A stretch of DNA of 64,000 bases from assembly GCF_016802725.1 (NCBI RefSeq), contig NC_052669.1, forward strand, positions 13,992,270-14,056,269, given 5' to 3'. The stretch comes from Solenopsis invicta (Eukaryota > Arthropoda > Insecta > Hymenoptera > Formicidae). Positions 42,841 to 55,320 of the stretch are shown here, in pieces (the first letter of the stretch is position 1; each line of letters opens with the position of its first letter). The notes under the pieces were generated by a model, which did no database searches, was not told the DNA's origin, and was given only the letters and a program-made list of their open reading frames with translations. A program made the position numbers and the translations under genes.

Positions 42841-43882
42841 ATGGCTAATGTGCGTAATCGCGAAAAACTCGCGAAAGAGATTGAAAAAACAAGCGAGGCA
42901 ATCCGCAAAAAACATCGCGCTCTGAAAACTCGGTCGAATCGAGGAAAAGATCGCGATGGAGAGACGTTTCAAGCCTATCGTTGAACCTCTGAAACAGATT
43001 GTCGAGGAATCTTAACCGATTAAAAGAGAAGAAAAAATCAAGGAAGAAAGAATAATTAAGAAAAGACTGAGCGACGACGATGACGATTCATACAAATTGC
43101 CGAAAGTAACATCGGGAAAAAGGTAACGTTTGAACGTTACGTTGGATTTACCTATGTTTCATTCTATAACGATAGAATCGTCAATGGAAACACCGACAGT
43201 AACAGCGCGGAAGAAGTTAACTTTCGACGATGAATCAGAGTTCGAAACGTCTGTCAGAGAAGTTGTGCAAACGTGAAAAAGTCACGAAGCGTTGTTTGGC
43301 CAGCTTGGACTATTGGGAGAAAAGTATATAGGCCAGCTCTTCGGTGACCGTGATGCCACTGCTATTGATAAAATGTACGGCGTCTATTTTGATAAGGATA
43401 GCGTGAAACTTGGTGATAAAAGATTCGACATTGGCAAAGACAATTCCATATTCATTGACAATGTGCGATACGTCGGTACGCCTGGATTGTACAAATTCAT
43501 TTTCAAGAAACTCCCCGATGAGATCCAAATGAGAGTATACACCAAAGATGACAAACAGCAGTATAAAAATATATTGCTGGCAACAAATGCTTATAGCCGT
43601 GGTTACATAGCCGACAGTCCAAGTCAGAGGAAACAGAGGATACGAGTACAGATACATTATTAGTCCGCTCGTATCTACGCATAAACGTGGCAAAGGCATG
43701 ATACCATCTGTCATGAGATTGACCTATAACAAGATTGATTACGTGCGCTGGGACGATCCCAATAAGTTGGTGGATTGACTCCGATTGCTTGAAGCTTCAT
43801 ATAGAGCCGGCAACGATGCTCACGGCAACGAGATGTTATCCATCATCGAGGAACTTCGCGAAGCCGGTATAATTATAAATTA
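42841..43882 (+). pseudogene. Polinton-associated DUF8207-like protein
   Basis: Starts MANVRNREKLAKEIEKTSEA, a helical N-terminus. Frames then alternate: an acidic/basic linker (KKRLSDDDDD) with a stop near 43125, and a conserved body at 43292-43660 with GVYFDKD, MYGVYF, VRYVGTPGLYKFIF and YKNILLATNAYSRGY. After a shift near 43660 the tail reads RLTYNKIDYVRWDDP, an in-frame TGA, then LSIIEELREAGIIIN ending at 43882. The YxGTPGL...YKxILLxTxA pattern is characteristic of an uncharacterised protein in arthropod Polinton-like elements. Function unknown. At least four lesions. Confidence 0.65.
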
Positions 43883-44248
43883 ATCGCATATCCCGCGAAA
43901 CGAATCAGACAGGAGGCTGACTTTGTTTGAAAAGGACATGCGATAAAAATGAGCGGCAATAAACGTCGAAAAAACGGGTACGAACGTCTAACGAATAACT
44001 TTGAACGGTTCTTAAGTAAACAACGAACGGTTGGGGAACGATTGACGGATAATTATCACTCAGGATCGCTATGAAAAATCTTGAGATCGAGTATTAGATG
44101 GTTATCAAACGGTCGTAAATCGGGTGAAGAATGTGTATGAAAAATTATATAATCGACAGAAACCGAAGGACAAAGAATGGTAACTGAAGGATGATAAAAA
44201 ATAAACAAAGCTGATATACATTACATTGCGAGTTTACGCACCGAAAAC

Positions 44249-45165
44249 ATGAGTTCATCAAAGAAAACTAGCTCCGAGAGACGACGTCTCGTCGAGGAAT
44301 TACACGCTCCAGCAAGACAACATTTTCCAAGAAGACGTGTTATAATTAAAAGATTCGACGATCTGTGGCAAGCTGATATCGTCGAGATGCTCCCATATTC
44401 GAATGTTAATAAAGGTCATCATTATATACTAACGGTCATTGATGTGTTGAGCAAATTTGCATGGGCAGTAGCGATGAAGAGCAAAAGCGGAAAAGAGACG
44501 GCTGACGTCATCGCCGAAATAATTCAAAAGAGCGGAAGATGTCCACGCAACTTGCAAACGGATATGGGCAAGGAGTTTTACAACGTCAATGTGCAGAAAC
44601 TTTGAAAAAGCACAACAGTAATCATTATTCCACGTATTCGGTGATGAAAGCATCGATAATCGAACGTTTTAATAGAACTTTGAAAGAGAAGATTTGGAAA
44701 ATGTTTACGTTGAAAGGATCTTACAAGTGGGTCGAGCTACCGCGTCTGGTTTTAGATTACAACCGCGCGTTGCATCGTATGATAAGTATGCGACCCGTGG
44801 ATATAACGCCAGAATTGATTAAAAAGCTCCTCGACACGGTATATAGCCACGTTAAGATCGCTGCGCCTGCGAAATTTAAGGTTGAAGCTAAGGTACGCGT
44901 AAGCAAACACAAGACAATTTTTGAAAAAAGCTATACTCCAAATTGGACAACCGAGGTGTTTACAATCGGCAAAGTGCAGCATACAAATCCCGTCATGTAT
45001 TTATTGAAAGATTATCGCAGGAAAAGTGTCGCAGGTGCATTTTATGAACATGAATTACATCAAGCGAAATATCCTGATGTTTATTTAGTTCAGAAAATTT
45101 TAAAGAAGAAAGGAAACAAAGTTTACGTGAAGTGGCTGGGATTCGATGCATCACATAATTCGTAA
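44249..45165 (+). pseudogene. Polinton integrase (retroviral-type, chromodomain-like tail)
   Basis: Start MSSSKKTSSERRRLVEELHA. The RNase H-like core shows DLWQADIVEML (first D), LQTDMGKEF (second D) and IIERFNRTLKE (E). A one-base loss at about 44600 ends the first frame after VQKL and the E lies in the next frame. Later come WVELPRLVLDYNRALHRM, VRVSKHKTIFEKSYTPNW and YLLKD, the SH3-like DNA-binding part. The end, YLVQKILKKKGNKVYVKWLG, is a chromodomain-like module stopped early by TAA after SHNS. Preceding 43883-44248 holds only a short basic frame at 43950. Integrase would insert the element with short target duplications. Confidence 0.88.
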
Positions 45166-45237
45166 ATAAATAATAATGATGTTATTTGATTTTGTAAAAA
45201 ACATATATTGTAAACAATAAATACATGAAAAATATAT

Positions 45238-48200
45238 GATTATGCCTCTGTCTCGTCCGGATAAATTACTATGTAGTCACGTTTTCGTGCTGCATTACCA
45301 ACAAAATTTAGAGCACCTACAAAAGATAAAGTGGGGCGCCTCTGACCCGCCCGCGCTCACCGCGCTGCTCGCGCCATCGCCATGTTTCATTACGTTTTCT
45401 GTTTTTGCAGAACCAACAGAGTTTTTGTAGGCTGTATTGCAAAAAGTGATTTCGTCCGTATAGAAGGTAGGCCTAAACGTAACAAGCATTACGTGCCGGG
45501 CTTTAGTGAAGAGACAGTGACAGAACGGTGTAAGCATCGTCATCACTTGCACGAAATGGGTTCAGGCGTTAAACCTAACCTCTCTACAAGCCTGATAGAC
45601 GATAGATCAACATGCACATCCGGATCTTGGTCGTTTTCTCGCGAGAAATTAACATGAGTCTTATCCAAGTTTTTAGGATTTGTGAAGCTCAGTGGTTTTT
45701 TCCTCAGCAGCTGACCAGGGACATGCAGAGGCAACATCCAGGCAAATCTTATCCGAGGGTGCTGTAGCTTCAGCAGAAGCGTAGTCAGAGGTCAATGTCG
45801 TTGAACGGTTTGTATAGCACCGGAGGCAATAATGACACCCGAGCAGCAATCCTTGCTCGCTCGACCTTGCGCCCGCTTGCCCGTCCTTTGGACGACGACG
45901 TCGACAACGGGCGCGTGCTAGCACTTTGTGTGCTTGCACCATGAAATGGGCTGTTGACTGTCAGGCAGATGAGCAGATGATCCAAGGCAAGGATCGAGGC
46001 GGCGTACCAGGTATATCCCTTTGTCGACCCGTGGCTCTACGCGGCAAAGAGGGGACGTAACCGACTGTCTCATCTGCAATGGCCTCTTCCGTCAACTCAC
46101 CTAACCCCGAGAGCATGGATAGCGTTTCGCTCGCCAATCTTCAGGTAATTATCGTACGCGATACATAAAATTCTTCTTGTTCGTAGTGATTATTGGCATT
46201 CGTTCCCTCTCTAACAAACAAGGAATGTTACGGCCATCTCTCTGGTACAGTGATGCCAGAGAGGCACCGTACTCGCGCATGCTCAGAGTTTGCAGCGCCA
46301 GTAATAGTTATGGCTTTAATAGAGGAGCTCCGGAACGACATTCCAGGACTTTATCCAGAAATTCAGGCCGTATGTCAGTCGGGTCTCGAGCCAGCCTTGA
46401 TAGAGGCTAGCTTGCATAGTACGCTCGAGCTTTTCTGCTCCTTTATTGCAACATGAACATCGTAGCAGCAGAAGACATCGTAGCAAGCAGAGGAGGTTGA
46501 TTTTTTTCTGAGGAGGGATACAGAAATCTTTCATACAGTAGTTGCTGCGCAGACAAATGGGCAGACGGTTCTTCGGAACCGGGGCGGCAAACCAGGTATG
46601 TTCCTTCATTACGGTAAAGAAGGAGCATAACCGATTGCCTCATCTGATCAGGCCTATTGCCATCTTCAGACCACTGCAGTGTACCGATGATTCACTTAGA
46701 CCTTCAGATTGCATCACAATCGGCAGACAAAACGACAATTTCCGTTCTGAACTTTGTACTCATATTGCAAACTAAAGGACTAGCGTACGGTCTCTCGGCT
46801 TTTGCTTCCGAATTACAAAATGGCTACTATCTGGCAGATGCGTAGCTTCTGTTACCCATGAACTCCTTGTTCAGTAAATTTCTCCATTTTTAATGGAAGA
46901 ACAGGGGGTACGAGTTTGTTTCCTTGCCCTTCTGGCTTTTTGGACCATTCATACATCTTTACAGAGATATTATGTCTGATGTGTACATGATCAGAATACT
47001 CGTAATATCGCTTATTAAAGGGGTCATTCTAGCCAGTGATCTAACGGAATGCGATTATCACGTCGACTTATACAATCTCGGCTTACACTATCTTGTTTGT
47101 TTTTTACTAAAAGATTGCTCAGGATGTCGTCGCATTAGTGTATTGCTGGTTATTTGTTGCCAACTTTTTTGCTATTATTAGAGTGTTGCCGACCGGTTCG
47201 CATAGCGCCGACAGCAGAGTATGGACACCGGAGCGCAGCGATCTTCACTCGCGCTCGACGATCTCACGCCCGCTTGCTCGTCCTCTAGGAGACGACGGCA
47301 AGCGCGTGCTTGCGCCTCGTGTGCTTGTTCCAAGAGATTATCTTCTAGAATGCCGGCAACCGTGCAGCTGAGCAAATGCACTCTTAGGTTGTGGACCTTG
47401 AGCGCGTGTCTTTTACCAACGACGACAACAAAAACGTAAGATGGACCGGCTTGTTAGTGAGTCATCAATGTCCATTGCCCTGACCTCGTAGCTCGCACAC
47501 TACCAGGTGCATCCATTAGCGATACTCGCTTGAAGCAGTAGATCCACAGAGCGAGATAACTCGCCGAAACATTGGCCTCGTCCTAGTCGTCCTAAAATTG
47601 CCACGTGTTGCGACGAGACGGCGCATGTAGTTTTACGTTACTCGATTTGTTGTGGCTACAAAAAAAAAAGAGTTTGAGGACAGAGAAAGCGATTATACCA
47701 GTGAAAGTGAATAGATCCGCAAGGACTATCAAACTCGATTAATGTAAGATCGAGCTTTATGGAACTTGAAGGATCACGAAATCTCACCACTTCGTCTCCA
47801 ACAAATCGCTAGACGACTTCGTAAAGCTCTTATCTGATTCGTTGTCGAGAATAGACAATTTTGCTCTAGATCTGGCGACCACAGATATGAAACAGGAGGA
47901 ATGTTCTACATTCAGTATTGACTCCTTTTGATAAAGGAGAAAATCAAATTTCACTAATTAGAACCTTTGCGCAGATGTCACGTTGTGCCATTGCAAAAGT
48001 TGCAGGTTTAATTCATCACATGTTTCACTTCTTTCTAGCAATGCAATATAGCCCTCCATACCACGTCAGTTGAGTTACTAGCGTGGAGTTGCATTTGAAA
48101 GACTACTCCAGATAGACGGCAATTTCTGCATCTTTAGAGGAGGTTTGTATCTGGTGGATCAGAGTAGTTTTGGACAAACAAACTTATCACGACAGGCTGA

Positions 48201-48924
48201 CATTCTTGTCTGCAGCTACGACCAAACGATATACAAAGATCCTGCTGACTTTTTTGGCAAACATATTAGATTCCCTGATACTCGCCAAAGTTTATCAAAG
48301 ATCTAAAATTCTTATCTCATGATTAAGAGATACCGATTCCTATTCTACGTTTAACAAGAATCGTTTAAACATTTTTTCTTATTTTGGAGAGACTGATTGA
48401 TAGTCAGTCTCCAATTAAGGAGTTTAGTAAGGCTATTAACGTTATAAAGCCGCAGAATTCTTGATACGGTTTCCTTTTAAAGTTGAGTACGATATTTTTA
48501 AAATTAGTAACAGTTGCCTAAATTTTAGGAATCTCAATGAATAAGATAAGATTTTAAGGAAAAATTCATTGTGAAACAAGTGGCAAGCTACTTCTCGAAG
48601 CTCTTGGCTAATATTTGGCAAGTTTCTAAAGACTCAAAATTAATGCGATTACTATCGTACTTTCTCTCGAGATTTTTCCATCGAGCTTTCTAAAACTTCT
48701 CAAGGAAAATATCTTGTAAATAATTATTCAGAAACACAAACATGAATTTACCAGAGAAACATATTTTCTATATATCATGCTCGGCACTTTTCATGTAAAT
48801 TAAGATTTTTAGATGTCATTGTAGTCTTGTTGGATTACCAGATCATAGTTGTCAGAAATTATCTGACTCTTATCTTTGGTACTAGTGAGCCAACATTATA
48901 TAACTTCTTAGCGACAGTATCTAT

Positions 48925-48996
<72 letters not shown>

Positions 48997-49443
48997 TACA
49001 TAAAATATGCTAAAGTTTTTCTCTTGTACTTGCTGAATTAGAAAATAATCTATAATTTTGGAGTATATAAATTAGGTTCCATCTTTTTTAAAACTTTAGG
49101 TTAAGCAATAGAAATAATGTTCAAATTTTCAAGTATAATATAATGCAAGCCCATACAGTATTGGATTTTCTCAAAGGTACCTAAAGAATATTGTTTTTAT
49201 TAGAAAGCGAAATATTTCTAAAGAATTATAATATGTTTGCAACAGATTGGAGTTACTCCATGTCATACTTGGATATTTTTGTTTCAAATTGACTGTATGT
49301 AATTTTATAAACTTTTCTGTTGCAACATTTTATAGGAATTTATTTTTGCAATTATAGGAATACCTACAGGAGAGTACGACTAACCGCAAATCGCGCTCTA
49401 AACAACTACATAGTAATCCATTCGGACGAGACAGAGGCATAAT
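45238..49443. mobile_element. Unclassified 4.2-kb DNA element inside Polinton
   Basis: The left end ATTATGCCTCTGTCTCGTCC and the inverted right end at 49443 match over about 38 bp (through ATTACTATGTAGT). I found no clear target duplication. The interior (45400-47660) is GC-richer with short frames, none of which I recognise; two ~85-bp blocks around CGCCCGCTTG (about 45865 and 47265) are related to each other. 47660-49380 is AT-richer without coding signal. No transposase was found, so it may be non-autonomous or too decayed. Confidence 0.55.
48930..48992. repeat. (TA)n microsatellite
   Basis: TA dinucleotide run inside the unclassified element. Confidence 0.95.
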
Positions 49444-49788
49444 TATAATTGTAATTAAACGAACTTACCAAGTAAAGTTCGATCCTAATTATGCCCTAGT
49501 TCGTCCGGATGGATCTTCCGCGGCCTAAGCAAATTGTACGCTTTTCCCGCCCAGTTAGGTGATTTGCTTTTGTGCTTTAAACTAATGAAACATGGCGACG
49601 GAGCGGGCAACGCGGTGAGCGCGGGCGGTTTAGAGGCGCCCCACTTTATCTTTTTTAGGTGCTCTAAATTCTATTGGTAATGCAGCACAAAAACGTGACT
49701 ACATAGTAATCCATCCGGACGAGCCAGAGCATAATTAAGATCGAACTTCACTTGGTAAGTTCGTTTAATCTTACAATTATACTTTTTT
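49444..49788. mobile_element. Palindromic MITE sharing the ends of the preceding element
   Basis: Outer inverted ends ATAATTGTAA..AAACGAACTTACCAAG / CTTGGTAAGTTCGTTT..TTACAATTAT enclose a second pair, ATTATGCCCTAGTTCGTCCG at 49486 and its inverted form at 49735. The inner pair is the terminus of the 45238-49443 element, and its interior matches that element's left end (AGATAAAGTGGGGCGCCTCT). Confidence 0.75.
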
Positions 49789-49955
49789 ATTTTCTCTCTT
49801 TGTCCTCATTTAATACAATTATTACACATGAATCAGAAGATATCACACACATGCAACGTGAGACATACATACATTCAATAAAAAGAAACGTATTAAAATA
49901 GGTTTAATGAAAAGAATATAGTAAATACTACTACTTCTAATATATATAAATATAT

Positions 49956-50398
49956 ACAGGGTGTCCCAGACCAATGTATGAAAATTATCACGATGAGGTG
50001 GAAGGGACCGAGATAAATGAAAAAATCTAATAGCATTTTGCAATATTTGCAATAATTTTGGAGTAATAAAACATTAAGGTGAGCCAAATAAGAGCGCGCG
50101 GAGAGACAAGCGGTCGCTCGTCAGAGCCGTAGGACCGCCCACTGCGGCCCGATTGTAGGCGACGGTAAGTGGCGCGCGGCGAAAGGATAGCTTGGCACCG
50201 CACCGCGTCGAACCGGGCGGTCTTACGGCTCAGGCGACCAACCGTTTGCCTCTCCGCGCGCTCTTATTCAGCTGACTTTAATATTTTATTACACGACGAT
50301 TATTGCAAATATCGCAAACTGCTATTAGACTTTTTGATTTATCTCAATCTCTTCTACCTCATCGTAGTAATCTTTATACATTGGTTTGGGACATCCTG

Positions 50399-50399
<1 letters not shown>
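49956..50399. mobile_element. Palindromic MITE with ACAGGGTGTCCC-type ends
   Basis: Inverted arms of ~165 bp (49956-50125 and 50225-50399) with ACAGGGTGTCCCAGACCAAT at the left end and its diverged complement at the right. TA-rich sequence lies on both sides. The GC-rich loop has no coding signal. Confidence 0.85.
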
Positions 50400-50435
<36 letters not shown>

Positions 50436-50438
<3 letters not shown>

Positions 50439-51533
50439 CCTAGTAGCAATTTTCTGCAAGACTGCTGTACATCTTGCAGCAGATTCTTGAAAGATTCTGC
50501 CAACAAGACGTTATGATCTGCTTCCTCATTCTGTTCAATTCTTTTGAAAGATTCTACAGTCAGATTCTTGCAAGAAACTTGCACATATCTTTGTTGGCAG
50601 ATTCTTGCAAGAAACTTGAATGTATCTGCTGTAAATCTAGCAACAGTCTTTCAAGATATTTCCTACATACCTTAGTAGCAATTTTCTGCAAGACTGCTGT
50701 AAATCTTGCAGTAAATTCTTAAAGATTCTGCCAGTCAAATTCTTGCAAGAAATTTGTATATATATCTGCTGCATGATTTGTAAAATTCTTTCACCAGAAT
50801 ATTTTAGTATAGTCTTAAAATGGATTAAAAACGGATTAAATTTAAATTAAACATCTCATTTATGTACAAGATTAAATAACAATATAAATTGTTATTTACA
50901 TGTAAAAATATAAAATTAATATGTGGAACAGCGTTCCTCATACACGTTATATTTAAGAAAAATAAGAGCGAGTATTCGTCTCGAGGTTACAACACAGAGC
51001 TCATAAAAATCTCACTGGAGTATGAGCTGAGAAGTCGACCGCGGTGGCGCCTAGATATAACGCCTGTGGCCGCACTCGACTCACAAGAAGATCTTTCGCG
51101 GCGTGGCCACCTAGCGGTGGTAGCAGATCTTTCTGCTGCTGATTAAGCAGAATCTGTACAATATCTGCGCGTTATTTCTGTGGGAAGAAACTTACAGAAA
51201 TCTGCAGATCATATTTGTGCAATATTTGCACAAGATCTGCGCGATACTTCTGTTAAAAGAATCTTATGTCATTCTGCTGAAGAACTTTGCTAGACTGCTT
51301 ACAGACTGCAGTTGCGGGAAGAATCTGCTTCAAGATAGCTCAATATCTGTACCAAGTTTCTGCAAGCAGTTCATATACAAGTACAGTGCACGAATATTGA
51401 AGCAGTCTGCTAGCAATCTGCCAGCATGGCTCTTTTAGGAATAATCTTCTGCACATCTGACCCAATTCTACTGCAATTAACTGCACGCAGATTCTGTCCT
51501 GCAGAAAATGCCAGAAAATGCTACTAGAGTATA
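50436..51533. repeat. Non-autonomous element rich in TTCTTGCAAGAA motifs
   Basis: The ends CTAGTAGCAATTTTCTG and its inverted form CAGAAAATGCTACTAG lie at 50440 and 51525. The segment CCTTAGTAGCAATTTTCTGC with following ~45 bp occurs twice (50437 and 50672). ATTCTTGCAAGAAACTT palindromes recur. No gene recognised. Confidence 0.65.
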
Positions 51534-51534
51534 T

Positions 51535-51841
51535 ACAGGGTGTCAGGTAACTACCGCCCGTGGTTTCGTGGATTGATAGATCAAGTAAAACTGAGCAGAA
51601 AAGTCTTTTACAACAGCTACTTTTCCCTCCTCACCGCACAGCGCCACGCCTACAGCCGCAGCTGCCTACGTCTCGGCGACCGGCGGGCGGTCCTTGCGCG
51701 CAGTGATACGCTTATTCGCAGATTTTATTAATTTTTTTTTCGTTAACTATAGCAAATATTAAAAAATGGTACAGGACTTTTCTGCTCAGTTTTACTTGAT
51801 CTATCAATCCACGAAACCACGGGCGGTAGTTACCTGACACC

Positions 51842-51845
<4 letters not shown>
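51535..51845. mobile_element. MITE with 71-bp perfect inverted repeats
   Basis: 51535-51605 and 51775-51845 are exact inverted copies by eye, starting ACAGGGTGTCAGGTAACTAC. The right side continues into a TA run (51846-51898). The 169-bp loop is non-coding. 51899-52237 beyond it is AT-rich with no gene. Confidence 0.92.
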
Positions 51846-51898
<53 letters not shown>

Positions 51899-52237
51899 AA
51901 ACAAAACATACTAATAATATATAAAAGCATACATTAGATGTAAAATATTCTTATATAATATGAAAAAAACATACATACGAATTTATTAAACTAATTATAA
52001 ATATAAAAAATACATCACATAATACTGATACAACTTATAAGAAAACGTGACACGTTAAATATATTACAATAGTATACGCCAATGTCCCCACGGTAATGTT
52101 TTTGTTGAATAAGGGATAACGTATCGCTTATCGTCTTTTGAATTAAGCGCAACCTTCTTCTCATTAATAGTATACACCTCATGTAACTTTGAACATATGT
52201 ATGTTTGACGGCGAGTTAATTCTATATCGTCGTGCAA

Positions 52238-53403
52238 GCATCACGATTTGTCCAGTCAACGGAGACATCATCATCGTTAACGATACACGACCTTAATATG
52301 CAACTTGTTAACCTGAACGATCAGAGTATTGTTAAATTAACGTTGCACGATGTATTTATCTCAAGCCTGCAACCGTGCTCTACGAGCTAGAGCATTGCAT
52401 GTATATTTTACATTGTATAAAAGCATTGCTAACGTGACTGAGAAATTTAAATATTTCGTAAACTTTTGCGTCAAAACTGTGTCGTGAATAAACGCGAAGC
52501 TATACATATGTTGCGCAAATCTTACGATAAGAGTTCGCAGATCGAGTGTGAATTAATTACTTACGCTATTGATATTATTGTACACGATGCATTGCATACT
52601 GAATAAAATAAATGCATTTTAAAACATACGCTCTGAAATTATTTTCTCTCACCATTTCCACATTATAAAATATTATATACACTGGTTCTAGCTTTCCCTC
52701 TCCCAGCATCCTCCCTCCCCGCAACGGATACATACCGCTGTACCGCGCGGGTGACCCTCACCTCTCGACCATTACCGCGGCATCCCACTCCCACGCGCGG
52801 TCAGTATCGCGCGGGTAACCCCACCTCTCAGTAAGTCCTCGCATCAGCATTATTTATCCGCGACTTCTTTGTCTAAGCTTGCGTCATCCAGCGGCGGTCG
52901 ATCCCTTGAATCATCGTTTCATGAAAATCTACTCCACACATATTAGGGAAGTCCAAAACGTATAAAAAATACTCGTCATTCTATATACATGCAATTAATT
53001 ATAAATACACTGTGCGACAGAGGATACTGTCGCACAGCCCTTTGTTCCTCAGTTATAGCCGTGCTCTCGATTAGTAAACATTGTGAGTGAGAAAAAATGT
53101 CGTGGGGCACGTGGATGAACATCTTCTTCAAGGAATTTGTTCCACGATCAGACTCGCGACGCAAATATATATTGTGCCGATTCTAACTCAGGCACCGAGG
53201 AATCCCCCATCCACCCCCGCGGCTATCTATTTACATAAACAGGTAACTTTTATCTCTATTTATATAAACAGATAACGGTTATCACTGTTTATGTAAACAG
53301 ATAACGGTAAGTCCCGGGGGTCATTACCCCGCACCCACATTTTCTCCGCGCACTGAACCCCGCCTCGGAGCACCTGAGTTAGAACCGGCATAGACATACT
53401 ACT
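52238..53403 (-). repeat. Right terminal inverted repeat of Polinton
   Basis: Complement of the left terminus without its MITE and GC-rich insert. The inner part holds a broken copy of the last ~85 codons of the 32872-33426 gene. It ends ...CATAGACATACTACT next to (GA)n; the extra ACT relative to the left end looks like slippage. Confidence 0.88.
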
Positions 53404-53404
53404 A

Positions 53405-53436
<32 letters not shown>

Positions 53437-53877
53437 CGTGTCCAATCAAGTTTGAACGTTTATACTCACTTATCATCCTGCACAGCAATCGGTCTTTATC
53501 TTCACGAAAAATAAATATCCTCATGAAATTTGCAATTTTCCTCTTTTTTTCTTAAATCACATCACTTGTCACATTCAATCAGTCTTTTGGTCAAAAAATA
53601 CTAATGCATACAAATCACTATCGTCATTTTATACAATCTCTGTCGTCAATTACTATTAATCATTACTAATCACGCGTGAGAATTACTCAAAAAAAGAACC
53701 ACGTGTTTACACAACGACACAAAACACGTGTTTACAACAAAGTGGTTAGGTTATATCCTCTTTGCTTTACGAGAGAGCAGTCGACTAGTTTTATTGTTTG
53801 CGTAATCCTGCGTGATTGACGTTTTAAAAATTAGAACGCGGTAATTAAAAGTTACAAATATTGTTGCGCCCGGTTAT
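53404..53877. other. (GA)n tract and unique flank
   Basis: 53404-53437 is a GA run that continues the Polinton target site. The rest shows no gene; ACACGTGTTTACA occurs twice near 53700-53735. Confidence 0.6.
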
Positions 53878-54060
53878 CGCGACTGTGATCGTGAACTCGA
53901 AGATTTCACGGTCATCCCGGACGAGCCCCCAAACGTTGCACTCGCGGCGCGTTTACGTTTCTCGAGCGACTGTCTCTTGTCTCATTCCAAACTTAGTCTT
54001 TCAGCCGTCAAAAATCGGGATGATCTTGAAATCTTCGAGTTTACGGTCATATTCGCGACA
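53878..54060. repeat. Inverted repeat (hairpin)
   Basis: CTCGAAGATTTCACGGTCAT at 53898 pairs with a diverged complement at 54020-54045; the arms extend ~43 bp with ~90 bp between. A second, AT-rich hairpin around GCAACATTTTTAAA/TTTAAAAATGTTGC follows at 54126-54199. Confidence 0.75.
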
Positions 54061-54419
54061 CGTGCGCGAAAAAGTATAAATAGTTTTTTATCAATACATG
54101 TAATTTATTAAAAAATATTGCAAATGCAACATTTTTAAAAAAGTTATGTGTATTAAGGAGTAATAAAGAATTAACATAATTTATTTAAAAATGTTGCAAA
54201 TGTAATATTTTTAAATAAATTATGTTGATTCTTCATTACTCATTTCTCATTATTTTTTGTTAAAAATTGTATAAAAATTGTAAAATATATCATACAATTT
54301 TTTTGAATATTTTATTCATTTTTTATAATACCTTGCGAATTGTGTGTAAGAAAATGTTCCACATATGAAATATTTGGTTGCCCTGAAAAGGCAGATTAAT
54401 TATTTATTTCATTTTTTTT

Positions 54420-55085
54420 TTCTTACAATAGATATTCAAAGTGGCCGCCGTTCATTGCGACACAAGCTCTTACGCGTCTCAATAAATTTCTTTGAGTCTT
54501 TTGTAGAATATCGTTGTCGATGTCCCAAATGGCATAATGGAGCTCGTTATTTAAATTTTCTAAATCTTTAGGAAGCTTCTTATAAATGACTTCTTTGCAG
54601 TATCCTCATAAGAAAAAGTCCAATGAATTCAGATTCGGCAATTTTGCAAGCCAAGGTATTCGGCCATACCGGCCCATTCAACGGCCAGGAAATTGTTTGT
54701 TTAAATAGTCCGTAACAACTGGCATTGTGAGATTCAACATCGACTTGTTGAAATATAATTTTATTCCTTTCAGCAAATGGTGTTTCTTCTAGAAAGAAAT
54801 GGAATATTTTTTGCCATGATGTCCTTATACGATGCTCCATTCGAGATCTCTGGCAGAATAATTGTGCCCAGTATATTGTTACATCCTGCGGAGTAACAAT
54901 TCTTTCCTTTCAAAAATAGATACACCGTTGCCCGACGCATGTGCAGGGTTGACCAGAAAGCGCTTAAGACAAGAAAGGGGGCAACCGAAAAATACATGCA
55001 AACCATAATTATAAAAATCGGTGTGCAACATAAAGTATTTAAAACTGCTTCCGAGGTTCGCCGACAGGTTATGTGCACTAGCCAA
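54420..55085 (-). pseudogene. Tc1/mariner-related transposase remnant (type ending GGHFEYLL)
   Basis: Pieces in shifting frames fit the C-terminal half of insect transposases with a DUF4817-type N-terminus: KIIFQQ (start of the FQQDGA box, Asp lost), FPGR-x-MGRYGRIPW, LPNLNSLDFFL (SPDLTPLDFFLW-type box) and, at about 54425-54480, RACVAMNGGHFEYLL. Multiple stops and shifts; no function. Part of 54360-54420 may be its 3' end. Confidence 0.6.
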
Positions 55086-55217
55086 ATGGATAAATTAAAA
55101 TACGAGGAGTCTTAAGAACATGACCCTTTTGACACCGGAGACGGGTAGGCTGTATAGGCGAGCGCCAAAGATAGGAAAGGGCAGGACACCGAATCCCCCA
55201 CGACCGCGACTTTCTCT

Positions 55218-55320
55218 CTGCGCCGAAAATCTATGTGTATGGCGCAATGAACATGCTAACCCTTACTAGTAGTAAGGGTTAGCATGTTCATTGCGCCATA
55301 CACATAGATTTTCGGCGCAG
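55218..55320. repeat. Perfect 50-bp-arm palindrome
   Basis: Two exact 50-bp arms starting CTGCGCCGAAAATCTATGTG are separated by AGT only. No related sequence borders it in the window. Confidence 0.95.

Noticed and set aside
46193..46456. 87-codon frame in the unclassified element as a transposase
   Set aside because: No catalytic or DNA-binding motif; short frames nearby are equally plausible.
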